A DNA stretch of 64,000 nt from positions 9,833 through 73,832 of the forward strand of contig NW_003314263.1 of assembly GCF_000143415.4 (NCBI RefSeq), written 5' to 3'. Shown here one piece after another: positions 1 through 12,494 of the stretch. Position 1 is the stretch's first letter. Each line of letters opens with the position of its first letter. Origin of the DNA: Selaginella moellendorffii (lineage: Eukaryota; Streptophyta; Lycopodiopsida; Selaginellales; Selaginellaceae). The translations under genes and the position numbers were made by a program. Under the pieces are notes generated by a model, which saw only the letters and a list, made by a program, of their open reading frames with translations, had not been told where the DNA came from and did no database searches.

Positions 1-2610
1 GAGCAAACGTCAAGGAAATGCTGGAGAAAGGTGTTATTCGGAAGTCGTGGAGTCCTTGGGCATGTGACCCTCATCTTGTGACGAAGCCTGATGGGAGTAT
101 TCGTTTCTGCATCGACTATCGTCCGTTAAACGAAGTGACGATCCCAGATGTGTATCCTCTTCTTCACACTGTTGATCTCTTAGATCGTCTGGGGCGAAGT
201 CGTTGGTTCACCAAGCTAAATCTTGCTTCTGGGTATTGGCAAGTACCGATGGCCGAAGAAGATATTCCTAAGACTGCTTTTCGTACACTATTTGGTTTGT
301 ACGAGTTCTTGGTGATGCCGTTTGGTTTGAACAATGCTCCAGCAACTTTCCAGCGGATGATGGACGAGGTTCTTTGCGATATGCCGGAGGTGACTGCTGA
401 CTTCATTGATGATGTCTTGATCCACTCAGAGGGGATGTGGAAGGAGCACGTTTATGATGTTTGTAAAGTGTTGGATCGGTTATGCAACGTTGGTTTAAAG
501 CTGAAACGGTCAAAGTGCGTGTTTGGGTCTAAGGACACAACTTATCTTGGGTATTGTATTTCTCGTGAAGGTTTGCAAGTTGATCCTGACAAACTTGTGG
601 CTGTTCTAAAATTCCCTACTCCGAAGTGTGTGAATGATGTGTAGCGCTTCTTGGGTAAGGTGCAGTATCTCAGTCGTTTTGTGGATCATCTTTCCGATCG
701 CACTACACCATTGCGAGCATTGCTAAAGTCATCAACGTCATCTTTCATTTGGTCTCCGGATTGTGAGTGGGCATTCGTGGATCTCAAAGAGCTATTGACG
801 ACTCCTCTAGTTTTGGCATATCCTGACTACACAACCTTTTATTTTGTGTGTGGATGCTTCTAACATTGGTCTTAGAGGTGTGTTGATGCAAGAGAGCTCG
901 AGTGTGCTTGGTTAGTGCCATCCCATTGCATACATAAGCCGTACATTACAACTAGCAGAGATGAACTACTCCACAACGGAGAAAGAGTGTTTAGCAGCAG
1001 TTTGGAATTTCGAGAAACTTCATGCATATCTACATGGTTCTCGGACGTTACTTGAAGGTGACCATGCTGTTGTTACTTCATTATTGAAGCAGAAGAACCT
1101 AGTTGGTCATACGGCTCGATGGGCTTTGAAGCTTCAGATATATGATTTCGATGTTATTCATTGCCCAGGGAGTTCTATGGCTGATGCTGATGCCCTTTCT
1201 CAAGCTCCTCTTCCTTCTCCACTCACTTCTCATGTTTCTGACGAACCTATTATTCCAGCATCTGTGGATTTTTTAGATGAGGATTCACTGCCGTCGACGG
1301 TTGCTGTCCTTGACGTTCAGTGTCCACAAGGAGCAGAGCAAGATCTACCTTCTCTTGATAAGGTTCGCGAGGCTCAAAAGATTGAGCCGTGGATTCGAAG
1401 GCTTCGAGATGGGTTTGAGAATCCTGCATCACTTGCTGATGACTTGCCTTTTCGGCATTTACATTCTCAATATCGCCTTGAAGATGGCTTTCTTTATTTT
1501 GTGGGGACGGATCCTGATGATCATTTATGGCTGGTGGTGCCTTCGGTGTTTATTCCGCAGTTTCTCCATGCCTACCATGATTCTCCTGTTCTAGGTGGGC
1601 ATATGGGACACCGTTGTGTCACCGAGAAGCTGCGCAGGTCTTTCTATTGGCCGGAGATGCAACGTGATATTATCCGGTATGTGCATAGCTGCTTTTGGTG
1701 CCAAACTCGTAATACTCCCCCTCGTGCTGTGGAAGGATGGTTGGAGTCAATTGCGGTTTCCCGTCCATTTGAGTTAGTGGCATTTGATCTTATGGGACCT
1801 TTTCCACGGTCAACTGCTGGCAATGAGTATGTTATTATTGCTTATGACTGCTTGACTCGTTGGGTGGAAGTTGGTGCTCTTGCTAGCGCCTCTGCAACTG
1901 CTGTTGGATACTTCCTCCTCAATCGAGTGGTGTTCCAGCATTCTTGTCCAGAGCGAATTCTTTCGGATAATGGTCCTGCATTTATGGCTGAGGTATTTCA
2001 TGTTTTAACGTCTTGGTTGGGGATATGCCGCACTTTTACGAGTGCTTATCATCCACAATCAGACAGTCTGGTGGAATGTCTCGTTCGGACATTCAAAGGG
2101 ATGATTGCGAAGTATGTGAACTTTCAGCATTCGGATTGGGATGGTTATTTGCCGTCTCTTCGGTATGCATATGTTACAGGGGTGCAAAGTTCTGTTGGTG
2201 CTTCACCATATAAACTCTTATATGGTTATGATCCAATGTTACCAACGGAGCTGGGTTTACCTTCGCGATTGCCACGAGCTATCGATGCTAGATCATGGGA
2301 TCAATATTTGATGAGCATTCTTCCACTTGTCCGAGCAGAGTCTGCCGAACACTTAGGCCACGTACAAGTGGGACAAAAATGGCGCTACAACTCCCATCAT
2401 CGTCCACCTGCGGAGTACAAAGTGGATGATTTGGTGTTAGTCCGTTTTCCCCATCTTACGGTACGTGGTTTATCTAAGGGGCTTCTTGCACAATAGAAAG
2501 GACCATATCGAGTGTTGCGGCAAGTTGGACCACAAGTTTATGAGGTTCGGCATGACGTTCAGCAGGCCGATCCTCCAGAGATTGTGCATGTGCAACGGTT
2601 GAAATGCTTT
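1..2610 (+). mobile_element. Degenerate Ty3/gypsy LTR retrotransposon, 5' end outside window
   Basis: The window opens inside the pol region of a Ty3/gypsy element read on the plus strand. Reverse transcriptase, RNase H, integrase and the start of the integrase C-terminal region follow in the gypsy order. No LTR, gag or protease is visible on the left because the window starts within RT. On the right the reading stops near 2610, where a different gypsy fragment begins abruptly, so the 3' end and LTR are missing. Internal stops and a frameshift show the copy is dead. Confidence 0.9.
18..2610 (+). pseudogene. Ty3/gypsy pol remnant: RT, RNase H, integrase
   Basis: RT (18-644) has the TAFRT and MPFGLNNAPATFQ blocks and a catalytic FIDD box in place of the usual YxDD. 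An in-frame TAG at 642-644 interrupts the RT/RNase H connection, which resumes at once with RFLGKVQYLSRFV. A frameshift near 846 breaks RNase H, and the frame resumes at 961 with the NYSTTEKECLAAVW block. Integrase follows with its HHCC zinc site (HDSPVLGGHMGH, then CFWCQTRN) and the catalytic triad in AFDLMGPF, LSDNGPAF and SLVECLVRTF. A TAG at 2494-2496 cuts the C-terminal region, which continues in frame as KGPYRVLRQVGPQVYEV. The clade within Ty3/gypsy cannot be assigned by eye. Confidence 0.9.
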
Positions 2611-3430
2611 GAGTGGTTATGCACTGGAAGGAGTTCTCATGCAAGAAGGACAACCTATTGAATATGAGAGTCAAACTTTACATCCTATAAAGCAATGTTG
2701 TTCTACATATAAGCAAGAGTTATTCTCCATTATTCATGGTTTGTGGATATGGCATCACTAGCAATATTTATAGTGTTAACAGATCACAAACCTTTTGTGT
2801 ATCTTTTCACAAAGAAGGAATTGAACACTAAGCAAACTCGTTGGATGGTCAAACTCATAAAGTTTAGGGAGTTTCTTATTAAGCATCATCTAGGAAAATT
2901 GAATGTGGTGGCAAATGCTTTATCTCATATTTGTTATATGATAGTGTTACAAACACAGTTTATCATCATTTAAATAAGGTGGTTAACGAATTTGGGTAGT
3001 TTGTTGAGTGTGCTCAGGCTCAAGATGCTAAGGTGGTTTCTTTGCAAACCCAAATGAAAGCATATTTCTCATTAGTGGATGGGATTCTTTACTATAATGG
3101 CAATGTATATTTGCCACAAGTGGATGTATTAATTACTCAAGTTTTATTCCATTATCATGATCATCCAGAGGCTGGTCATTTTGGGGGGAAAAAGACATAT
3201 GAATTGATTACACGCACTTTTTATTGGAGGAATATAAAAACTAATACCCTTGAATATTGTAAATCATGTGAGCTCTATCAACAAGTTAAGGTGCCATAAG
3301 AAAAGCCGGGGGGACTTTTGCAATCTTTGTTTATTCCTTAGAGCCATTGATATAGTATCTTTATGGACTTCATCATTTGTTTGCTATGAACACAGAAGCA
3401 AAAAGAACAAATATAAAGCATTTGATGAAA
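2611..3430 (+). pseudogene. Second, different Ty3/gypsy pol fragment (RNase H and integrase)
   Basis: At about 2611 the sequence switches to another gypsy copy, starting inside RNase H (GYALEGVLMQEGQPIEY). A frameshift follows near 2750, then the LTDHKPFVYLF block and HHLGKLNVVANALS. An integrase zinc-binding region is seen at 3033-3299 (YHDHPEAGHFGGKKTYEL, then CKSCELYQ). A frame-broken start of the integrase core can be read at 3306-3380 (LLQSLFIP, then SIFMDFI). Base composition is more AT-rich than in the upstream copy, which fits an older insertion. No LTR was identified. Confidence 0.8.
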
Positions 3431-5480
3431 TATGTGTGGTTGTTAGCTCTTCAGAAGATTATCACTACCTCATGATTAACAACACCCTTCTGCCCACCAC
3501 CATAGTGGTGCCACATGCCAATGATCACTCCCTCTCTAGAACCACTCTTGCCCAATAGTACGTATTGAATGCTTTTCTTGTACCATTGCCACTCACAAGG
3601 TTATGGTCTCACTCAAAAACCCTATTTGGCCAAAAATATCATATTATATCAAATCTTAGAAAAAATAAGAAATTTTGGCCATGGCACAATAAAAACTCCC
3701 TATTTTACTATTGCCATGAAATGGAAGATCTTACCTTTGGGTTGGGGAGCTTACAATTGCCATAGGGCACTTGAAAGAAGTTGTATAGGGAAAGAAAAGG
3801 CTTCTATAATAACTAATTTGGGAGGAGTTGCTACTCTCTCCTCTGTGGCCAGCATTAGTAGATGATTACATTGCACGGATTCTTTTTAGCAACAAATGTG
3901 GCAGCTCTAGTGGCAATAAGGTTTATGGATATTTAAACATTCTTTTAGCCATTCTCTTCCTTTATATGAATCTTTATTATCTCTCTAATCTCATCGTTCT
4001 ATCAAGACCTAGCTTACACAACTCACAAATCAAAGTTTACACAAATGAACATTCTTGAGATCAATCACCATATTGTTTACAGAAAGAAATAGGTTACAAC
4101 AAATTTATTCTATGTATTGTGGCAGCAGAAGGTTCGTGTCAAGTCTCTTCTCTGCTCTTGCAAATCTACTCAATCTTATGCTCAAGATATGCTAGAATTG
4201 TCTTCATAAAATTTCTTACTTTTTTTTTAACAATTGTTTGGAGTTTATATTTCCTTTTTTTTTTCTTCAAATTCACTGACTACACACTATTTGAAAGAAT
4301 ATGCAGATCATAAATATTTTTCATTCTTCACACAAAGGGAAGAAGTGTCCATTAACATGTCTTCTAGGAAATTGTAGATGCATTTCCGAACTGTATTGGC
4401 TGACAAAAGTCATATGAGTTGTTAGTGTCTAGTGTTGCATAAGTTTCACCATCATGACATTCCCATTTTCTTTTGGCAGGGACTATGGATGTGGAGGGAC
4501 TGCAGGAATGGTCTTGCTCCTGAGCTCAACAAACAGTCTATAAAGACATTCTAGCCAAGGAGACAAGCAGCTAGTTGTAGAATATCTCAAGGCTCATTTT
4601 TCTGACAAGCGGGCTGGTAGGTCATTTGTTTCTATTATAAGAACAACAGTGTGTTAGGGATTTTCAAATGGCCACCTTATATATAAGAAGATATATATCA
4701 AATTGTTCTAATTTTTTATTGGTTTGCTTAAGCAAGGGGTAGTGGATATACTTGAATTTTTTACTGGTTTGAAGGTAGTGGATATATTCTTGGATATTCT
4801 ATATTATTGTTATCTAGCAATCAATCTTGTGTTTATAATTTATAACATGTTAAGAATTTTTAAACTTTCCTAAACACATTTTAGCATATTTCTACACATA
4901 TCTTGTGCTTATAATTATAATGGAATCTACTGGTTTTATGTAGTAGTAGTGTTTTCAATTTTCCTTCTTTATGACAGTTTTTTGTTTTTAACTAGAGCTG
5001 CTAGAGCAAATGCTATGTTGTGCTCTCCTAAAAATGTGTTGGGTACCTGCTGTAAAGTAATGAACGTTGCATCAGATTTTATCATTAGTTCAAAAGAATG
5101 CATCATGGACGTGGCATCTATTCACATGCACATGATCAATTAAGCATGAGACAAAACCAAAACTTAGAATCACATGGAACTCAATGCACCTGCCTGCCCT
5201 GAGCGAATTCGGTCACAACCACCAGATTCTTATGAGATCACAAGCTCTAATAGAAGCCCATGCATGAACTCTAATATGGAAAAAGAGAAAACAAGTTCTC
5301 TTTTATTTCATATGTGTGTTTTATAAAGATGGTTTAGATTAATCTTTGTGTTTATAAATATGAACTTTCTTTTGTTTTAAATTTAATATAAAAAGTTTGG
5401 TTTGACATTATCGTAGAGAACCATTGCATTGCATCTCTAAGGACAACCACATCTGCAATATTTCAGTGTTCCACTTTTCC
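3431..5480. other. AT-rich intergenic DNA, no supported gene
   Basis: Only short ORFs with no recognisable domain occur here. The 3800-4060 part could be the LTR or 3' tail of the gypsy fragment just upstream, but no matching second copy lies in the window. Around 5180-5270 a short open stretch reads HLPALSEFGHNHQILMRSQ; it could be an exon remnant but I do not recognise it. Confidence 0.5.
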
Positions 5481-5559
5481 ATTCAACCCAGAAACGGAGC
5501 TGGATGGATTTGGGAACATGGATAAAAAGGGCTCAAGGACTTCCAAGGTTTTCCAGCCT

Positions 5560-5935
5560 CAATCTCACCCTTGATTCCGACTAGCCATCGAGCATATAGT
5601 TGGGCCAAAGTAATGTAAAAGCAGACACGGTACATGTTAAGAAGAACGCCATATACTATTAGTATGAAGGGCTGTGAATCTGGTACGCCGCATCCACGAG
5701 AGGATACACTCCTTACCAACAAGGAAAATCACACGACCTGGCCTCTTACCCTCCTCAAACGCACTCTAAGAGCCCCGAGTCCCGACACATCTTTAGAAAC
5801 GCATCCAATCCGTCATAAACAGTGGAAATTCCTCGCCCTCCATTGTAAAGTCTGATCCGGCCACCATGTCCGTGTGCGCGTAGGCGAGCGTGTTGTCCAA
5901 GTCGAGCACCAACGCAGAAAAAGCCGGTATTAATC
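5560..5935 (-). pseudogene. Fragment of a HAD-type (FCP1/SCP/Tim50-like) phosphatase
   Basis: On the minus strand a short reading frame gives ALVLDLDNTLAYAHTD, which carries the DxDxT/N-type motif I of the FCP1/SCP group of haloacid-dehalogenase phosphatases. In these enzymes the first Asp is the nucleophile. Downstream, in another frame, DAFLKMCRDSGLLE is followed by stop-broken text resembling the region after motif I (FLxxC, then LVDAAYQ). Several frame changes and stops occur within 370 bp and no flanking exons were found, so this is a decayed fragment. The family call rests mainly on one motif. Confidence 0.5.
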
Positions 5936-6037
5936 AGAAAACAAATGCAATATCCTTTCTTACAAACCTTTTTCTGATCAAAGACCATAGTCTGATTATC
6001 GTCGCCTTTTTCATCTTAAGAGCGTTGCTGCTAACAC

Positions 6038-9000
6038 TCACACAAACATGTGAAGCTCAGGCCTAGTACTGTACACATTCCTCCCCACATCCTCAATAAC
6101 AGGATAAGCAGCGACCAGACAATCCTGTGACCCAACATACAACCCATTGTAGATCCTCCAGTACACGTCCCTCACCTTCCTTGCCGGATGGAACATCCCC
6201 TGCAAGCAGTAGCTCAGTATAACCACAGGTCCCAACGCCACCCTCAGCGCCTCGATCGCCTCCATCACCGCACTCGCGACATGCAGCGACGTCTCAAACA
6301 CATTCGGCCACAGGCAATTCAAGAGATGAAGCAGCGCGTCCTCGCAGCCCAAGTTCGCCACCCCGAGAGCCAAGTGCTTCACCACCGATGCCGCCGTCTG
6401 CCTGTGCACCAGATCCCTGTCCATGAGCGCGTCCTCGAGCAGCGGCGTCACGGCGTAGACGTAGTCCCTCCCCACCTCGCCGATGTACTCGAACAAGAAC
6501 GAGAGCGCCTTGAGCACCCCGTTCTGGACGTTGAGCTCCGGGACACGGTACTCGTTCATGAGCGCCGGCAGCACCGTGAAAGGCTTGCAAGTCTCCGCGA
6601 CGATGGCGATGGCCACTGCCGTGCACACCCGGTTCTGCCGCTCCTGGACTCGCAGGTTGTCAAGCAGCGCCGCGAGCACGTCTTGAGGACCAATGGCTTG
6701 AGCAACGTAGCCGAAAGTGTTCACTGCTGCTCGCCGGACCGACTTCTTGTGCGCCTTGAGCAGCTCCAGGAGCTGGAAACATATCCGCATCCATTCTCTC
6801 GCCGGGACGAAGGTGGCGCCACGGTCCGCGATCCGTCCCACCAGATCGATGCAGATCTCCTGGACTTTCTCGTGCCTGTTCTTGAGGATGGGAGCAAGGC
6901 GAGGCAGCAAGTCCTTGATGGGAGGCGTCATCCTCGTCATGCCGATGCCATTCACGACGGCTTTGAGAGCTCCGATGATGGAGGCGAGAACTTCCGGGTA
7001 CTCCTCCCCGAGGGACTCGTAGAGGACCACTCCGAGGTGTGCCAGGAGCTGCTCCTCTTGGCACTCGAGCATGGCCGGCGCGATGCGAGCAATCAAGTCG
7101 GCTGCCTGCTGACGAACTCTGGCGGATTTGTTGCCGAGCCTCCACTTGATCATCCCGCAAACCTGTGGTAAGTAAGGGCTCGCTCGCGATCCCAGTGCGT
7201 GAACCAGTGCTCCAAAACCATTGAGTATGATCGTACCGTTGCTCGTCTCCGGCTGCTCCTGGAACGCGTATATCATCCCGTCAACCAGGAGCTGCTCCAT
7301 TCGGCTGTCGACCCCGGAAGCTCCCAGCTGCGACAGGACTTTATCGATCGTCTCCACAGCCATCTTCCTGTACTCCTCGCTGCTGTCCTTCAAACCTTCC
7401 GCCATCTTTTCAGCTATATCAGCAGCTCCAACCTTGTTCGCGATCTCCACCGTGGCCTCCACAACCAGCCTGTAGTTCCTCCTGTCCAGCGCCATCTGTC
7501 GCGTCCAGAAATACTGGAAAAACTTGGGGAGGATTTCCTGCCGGACGTAGTCAGCCTCCACACCACCAGTGGCAACACACTGTTTCACCACCTTGAGAAC
7601 AATCTTCTTCATCTCCTTGTCGGGTGACTCGAACTGTTTGATCGCGACAGGCATGACATTCTTGATGAAGAAACTTGCATGCTCGGCGCTCATCAGCGGG
7701 ACTATAAGCCCCATAGCCTTGAGAAAAGCGGCCAAAACTTTCCCCTTGTGTTTCCTCAATCCTTGGAATAGAGGTATCATAACCGAGTCGAAGCTCTCGA
7801 TCCCATAAGGCTCTGCAGCCTCGGCAAGAGCGGCCAGAGCCAAGGCCGTGATCACCTTCACCTTTCGGTTCTCATCGTCCAGGCCGTGCTTGACGATCTC
7901 CACGAGTGAAGTCAGGTGTGGAAGCACGGCACAGCCCATGAGAATGGCGATCTGCTGCACAGTCTTGATCCCCGTGTGCCGTGCCTGCCAAGACTTCTTA
8001 CTCACGCACACCGCCTTTAGAAACGGGAGCAGCGACTGGATCCCGAGTGCCGATGCCACCACGCTGAACGCACGGGCCGTTGTGTTTCTCACGTACTCAC
8101 AAGTGTTGTCGAGATCAGGCCTCAACGCCGTGATCATGGTTACAAGCCCGGCTGCCTTGCTCAAGTTGGAGATGATCTCTCGTCCCTCGACTCGAGCGTA
8201 GTAGTCCTCGTCGATGAGGAGCGGCTCGATCACGACAAGGAGCTTGTGAACATACGGCCTCACGAGCTCGTCCAGTTTGTACAAAACCCGGTCGATCACC
8301 TTGACGAGAAGGTGGCGCTCTTGATCTTCGAGTGCCGGAGACATGAGCAGCGGGAGTATCTGGTTGAAAAGCGGGCCAGCTCCAAACTCCCGAGCCCTGT
8401 CAGTCAGCTGTCTCATAGCCGACTTCCTCTGCGGAGGCGTGCCGTTCTTCACCTTGAGCAGCAGCTTCATGATCTTCCTCTCAGTGATCTCATCTGGAGA
8501 CATATCTTCCTCTTTCTCCTTGCCCAGGAGCTTCCCAAAGTACTGGACATCCTCGGCCTTCATCGGCAAACCATCCGGAGTTTCCTTCAAAACACCATAC
8601 TCCTGGCTGCGATCCTCCTCAGGGATAGCATACGCTGGAACTGGAGTTGGAGTTGCCACAAGCTTCCTCGCAGGAGTTCTGATAGGAACATAACTCGCGG
8701 GAGCTTCCAACACCTTGTATCCTTCACTTGGTAGCATCGTATCCAAGTCCTCGTCGCTCAAGAGTTCGTAAAGCCCCGAAGTCATCCGCGCTGCCATGAT
8801 CTTCCCCTCGCTCGGAGTTTGCAAGCCCACTCCTCCCACCGGGGTCTGAGTGTAAATCACGGGGGTTTGATCAGCCACCTTTGTCACCGGAGTTCTATCG
8901 TCCCAACGAGAACGCTCTCTTCTCGGTGTTGCTATCGGAGTTTCATCCCATCTTGTTCTCCTCGGAGTCTCATCGAAGGCACTTGGAGCCGAGCTCGAGG

Positions 9001-9559
9001 GACCATCTGGATCATCCCATCCTTTGGCCTTCTTCACAACAGCACCCGAGTCCTCCTCTCTCTTTCGTTTAGAACCAGCTGGTTGTTTCCCCTTCTCCAG
9101 TTTCCTTTTCTCGGCCAGATCCTTTTCTTTCTCCAGTTCGATCTTCGCGATTTGCTGGAAAGTCTCTTGCGTATCCCGCTTGAGCTTCTCGTCACGCATG
9201 ACCTCCGTGTAAGTCCTGGTGCTCGGGTGTGGAGTCTTGTCCCCCGAAAGAAAGGGATCATTTCGATCCGGCGACAAAAGCCGTGTCAATCGTTTTCTTC
9301 GGTAATCGTCCTCCCTCGCAGCAATAGGCTGCTCCTTCCTGAAGCCCAGATCCTCATCTTTCGGCTCCTCGCCCGGAATTTCTTCGAGTAAAGGCTTTGG
9401 AGCTGTGTATGGGGGCCTCGACACAGCTCTTCCTGGATCATCGTCTTCACTGTCTTCTTGCGTTGTTCCTATGAAACGAACGTAATGTACCCGATCGCCA
9501 TAAAGATCTTTGTCAAAACTTACAGAGTTGAGTGCCACTCGCTCTCGCCCTTCCTCCAT
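6038..9559 (-). CDS. SF3B1: Splicing factor 3B subunit 1 (SF3b155), single exon
   Basis: The 1173-residue protein is a U2 snRNP SF3b scaffold that holds the branch-point helix in the nucleus. It has an N-terminal acidic/charged region, TP-rich U2AF-ligand motifs (RWDETP near 203, RWDDRTP near 218), the segment containing [12 protein letters not shown], and then HEAT repeats to the C-terminus, ending in RPELHMFV as in plant orthologues. Five residues that correspond to human cancer hotspots are all kept, each at a constant offset of 134: E488, R491, H528, K532 and K566. The N-terminus is shorter than in human or Arabidopsis (about 1270-1300 aa). The ORF has no introns, as in Arabidopsis. The start ATG at 9559 is followed by a typical acidic N-terminus. 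It looks functional; a retrocopy of a second locus cannot be excluded. Confidence 0.95.
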   Translation of the reverse strand: MEEGRERVALNSVSFDKDLYGDRVHYVRFIGTTQEDSEDDDPGRAVSRPPYTAPKPLLEEIPGEEPKDEDLGFRKEQPIAAREDDYRRKRLTRLLSPDRNDPFLSGDKTPHPSTRTYTEVMRDEKLKRDTQETFQQIAKIELEKEKDLAEKRKLEKGKQPAGSKRKREEDSGAVVKKAKGWDDPDGPSSSAPSAFDETPRRTRWDETPIATPRRERSRWDDRTPVTKVADQTPVIYTQTPVGGVGLQTPSEGKIMAARMTSGLYELLSDEDLDTMLPSEGYKVLEAPASYVPIRTPARKLVATPTPVPAYAIPEEDRSQEYGVLKETPDGLPMKAEDVQYFGKLLGKEKEEDMSPDEITERKIMKLLLKVKNGTPPQRKSAMRQLTDRAREFGAGPLFNQILPLLMSPALEDQERHLLVKVIDRVLYKLDELVRPYVHKLLVVIEPLLIDEDYYARVEGREIISNLSKAAGLVTMITALRPDLDNTCEYVRNTTARAFSVVASALGIQSLLPFLKAVCVSKKSWQARHTGIKTVQQIAILMGCAVLPHLTSLVEIVKHGLDDENRKVKVITALALAALAEAAEPYGIESFDSVMIPLFQGLRKHKGKVLAAFLKAMGLIVPLMSAEHASFFIKNVMPVAIKQFESPDKEMKKIVLKVVKQCVATGGVEADYVRQEILPKFFQYFWTRQMALDRRNYRLVVEATVEIANKVGAADIAEKMAEGLKDSSEEYRKMAVETIDKVLSQLGASGVDSRMEQLLVDGMIYAFQEQPETSNGTIILNGFGALVHALGSRASPYLPQVCGMIKWRLGNKSARVRQQAADLIARIAPAMLECQEEQLLAHLGVVLYESLGEEYPEVLASIIGALKAVVNGIGMTRMTPPIKDLLPRLAPILKNRHEKVQEICIDLVGRIADRGATFVPAREWMRICFQLLELLKAHKKSVRRAAVNTFGYVAQAIGPQDVLAALLDNLRVQERQNRVCTAVAIAIVAETCKPFTVLPALMNEYRVPELNVQNGVLKALSFLFEYIGEVGRDYVYAVTPLLEDALMDRDLVHRQTAASVVKHLALGVANLGCEDALLHLLNCLWPNVFETSLHVASAVMEAIEALRVALGPVVILSYCLQGMFHPARKVRDVYWRIYNGLYVGSQDCLVAAYPVIEDVGRNVYSTRPELHMFV

Positions 9560-11024
9560 AGCTTGACCTAAAATACCCTCAAACCTCTTCCTTTATATAG
9601 GACTAATACAGCATATTCTTAAATTTTCCTGCACGCTATCTTTTATTAAAGTAAAAGGTGTTTAGAATTTAAAATAACCGTTAGTTTTGTTAACAATTTT
9701 GATTAACCCACTAAGCATTCGATCAGAGTGAATGAGAGAGTGATTTTCTCTCTTTGCAAGAAAAACAGCTAGCAAACAGAGCAATGGAAATCACATCAAG
9801 TAACTTATCCATGAGATGGGATTCTTTGTTAATTGCATTAGCATTATTGCCTCTACACAACAATCTGGCCGAGTAAAAATTATTTGAGGTTGGTGTCAGG
9901 TTTCTATGGACGTTGTTGCTAAAATTGTTAAACTTGTCTCAATTAGACTCATTTTTAATTGGAGCCAAATGAAGAATTATTTCATCATGGATGAGACTAT
10001 CATCACCTGACTATCACCCTTACATTCTTCTCTTCTTTTTTTTTCTTGTGGTCTCATGCCTCTAGTTGGACCATCAAAAACATGTATTATTATTATATCA
10101 TCATGGATATGGATAAGACTGTGATTCGGGAAAGAATTGGCATGGTCTAAGGATAACGAGGTAAATATTACTAGCTTTTCAGATTTTCTGAGTTAAGGGC
10201 AACTACATGCTTTGTTATATTTTTTTTTAATTCATGAGTTCTAAATTAATAAATTTAATGATATAATTTGTATAACAAAGATATTTTTTTTAATATTAGT
10301 TTAAATTTTATATCAAGTATATATTTTTCAATATTCTTAATAATTGATAATTATAGGAGTGCATAACTTTAATTTTCATTATCTTATATGATATCCCATG
10401 ATGATGAATTATACTCAGCTTCTACTATATTAATTTTTTTTGTATAAAAATTACCTTTTAATGTGATTTTCTTTAGTTTTATTTATTATATATAATTTCT
10501 ATTTTATTTAAAGCTTTATTACTTGCCAAAATCATATATAAATTATATTTCATTTTATTATTTTGCTTGTACTAATTCAATTTTTGCATAAGAAATGAAA
10601 ATAACCATTATTGATTACTCTTTTAGTGGTGATTTCATAAATTTTAAAAGATGAACCAATGAAATTTTTACTGCATGCTTGGGAAAAATAAATAACTAGC
10701 AATATAAATTTTCATCTTGTTCTATTTTTTTTTACTCATGAAAAATTATTATTTTATGTCATTAATGTTTATTATTATCACTTCACTGATGTCAAATTGG
10801 TAAATTTTTTGCAATAAAAATTCATGGTACAACTTACATGTACCACACCAAGCCCAGTCTTCAGGAAATCTTATTGGCCACACTATACCGAAGCATTGGT
10901 ATAAATGAAAAGCATGACATGTCCCCAGAACTATAAAACCCATAACTTTAAAATGAACTTCACTTTCAAAGGAATGGGCTCTCCTGACGATGTTCAAACC
11001 CAGTTCATTAACATTTGAGGCGAG
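9560..11024. other. SF3B1 upstream region and AT-rich intergenic DNA
   Basis: The first 60-100 bp upstream of the SF3B1 start is shared with a decayed copy near 12160-12190, so it is probably 5' UTR or promoter. The rest is very AT-rich with homopolymer T and A runs. An 82-codon minus-strand ORF at 10749-10997 contains no domain I recognise and is not called as a gene. Confidence 0.5.
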
Positions 11025-11034
11025 CTAAATAGCG

Positions 11035-11925
11035 TTGTTCTTTCGTTGCGAAAGAAATGCAGGTGGAGAGGGGGAGGAGCATCGGCTCTTGTTCATCCAC
11101 GGGATCGGATGCCCTGGCTTTTCGGCGAGATCGGCGCAGGCGGCAGCCAAGCTGGATGAAGTTCCTGCGGCCGGAGCACCTCCAAGAACGCGATTGCTGG
11201 TTACAAGATCAACAGCGGCGGGCTGGATTCGCTGATGATTTTTTCGGCCATGATGCACGTCTTCAATCCTTTCAAATCGGAGGCGTTTCAGGTGGCTATC
11301 CCGCCCAAGATCGTCGTGTCCACCGCAGCTATCGTTCCCAAGGCGAGCAGTTCAAAAGAGTTCAGGGTGGTGGAAATGGCCGAATTCGGTGAAGTCAGGG
11401 GTGTTTATATATACGAAAGCAGGAGGAAGGTCCTGGAGTTGGAACCGCTGCAGTACCTTGAGTTCTATCCGTGCAATGTCATCGTTGGCAACATGTTCTG
11501 CTTCTTGGCGAAAAGTGGCAGAAACGGGTACCTGAGGATCATGTTCTACGACATGGAAGCTGAAGCCTTGACAGATTCACAGCGTGAGTTTCCTGCGTAG
11601 GATGGTGTGGAAGAGTACGCAGAAAGCATTCGCATTGTGGAGCCCAATCTGTTTCTGTGACCTATGCAAGGCTGTGGTGGATACCGTTGTGAGTGGCTCA
11701 CCATCTTCTGGTTGCGACGAGGATACTGGATGAATACTCGGAAGTTGTTATATGGCAAATGGATGAACATACTCTCAAGTGGGAGACAGTTGCAAAGATG
11801 CCAGATGATTTGTGCAAGCTTCACTTCGCCTGTGACATGCATTCCAGGCTCAAAGTTTGTGGAGCCGGCGAGTTTGTCTTCAATTCGGACCGTCCAGAGC
11901 ATCCCATCCCCACGTTCGAGTGCTC
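11035..11925 (+). pseudogene. F-box/kelch-like protein remnant
   Basis: Several plus-strand frames together resemble the C-terminal half of plant F-box-associated proteins: FNPFKSEAFQVAIPP, then EFGEVRGVYIYESRRKVLE, then WQMDEHTLKWETVAKMP and SRLKVCGAGEFVFNSD. Frame changes near 11240 and 11600, and a stop at 11598-11600, prevent a single product. No F-box motif is visible at the N-terminal side. At about 11920 the frame runs directly into a decayed copy of the SF3B1 5' region, so the 3' end has been replaced. The family assignment is tentative. Confidence 0.45.
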
Positions 11926-12200
11926 TCTCTTTCGTTTAGAACCAGCTGGTTGTTTTCCCTTCTCCAGTTTCCTTTTCTCGGCCAAATCCTTCTTCGAGTC
12001 TGTTGCGCTTGAGCTTCTCATCACGCATGACCTCCGTGTAAGTCCTTGTGCTCCGGCGACAAGAGCCGTATTCGTTTTCTTCGGTAATCATCCTCCCTCT
12101 CGCTGAGATGTCCTTGGAGCTGTGCACATCGACACAGCTCTTCCTGCGTTGTTCGCTACCAATACAGCATATTCTTAAATTTTCTTTTTATTCAAAGGAA
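11921..12200 (-). pseudogene. Decayed duplicate of the SF3B1 5' coding end and leader
   Basis: This block repeats the 5' end of the SF3B1 gene at 9057-9625 in the same orientation but with several internal deletions. Shared text includes the lysine-rich coding stretch ([20 protein letters not shown], still readable on the minus strand), the [12 protein letters not shown] segment, and the leader around CAATACAGCATATTC. It has no intact frame. It lies about 2.4 kb upstream of SF3B1 and is joined to the F-box-like remnant. Confidence 0.85.
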
Positions 12201-12459
12201 CTTATATGGCGAGTTTTAAACAAGCAGTATTTACCTACTTCTTGTGTCCAATACATGATCACACATTGCATCTAGTTGATCACCTAGTAACTACATATGT
12301 TGATATAGGATTGCATGTTACTTGACCACAAGATTTAACATTGTGTAATACATCGCTTTTAACTAGAAAAATAAAAGAAATAAAAAGAAACAATAAAGGG
12401 AAAGGTAAAATCTAAACATAGAGAAAAAAGAAAGAAAAGTTAGATTAAACAAGAAAGGT

Positions 12460-12494
<35 letters not shown>

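Noticed and set aside
6188-9391. Many long plus-strand ORFs opposite SF3B1
   Set aside because: They are shadows of the GC-rich coding strand; their translations are low-complexity and match no family.
10749-10997. 82-codon minus-strand ORF near 10.8 kb
   Set aside because: No recognisable family, splice context or related copy; left as intergenic.
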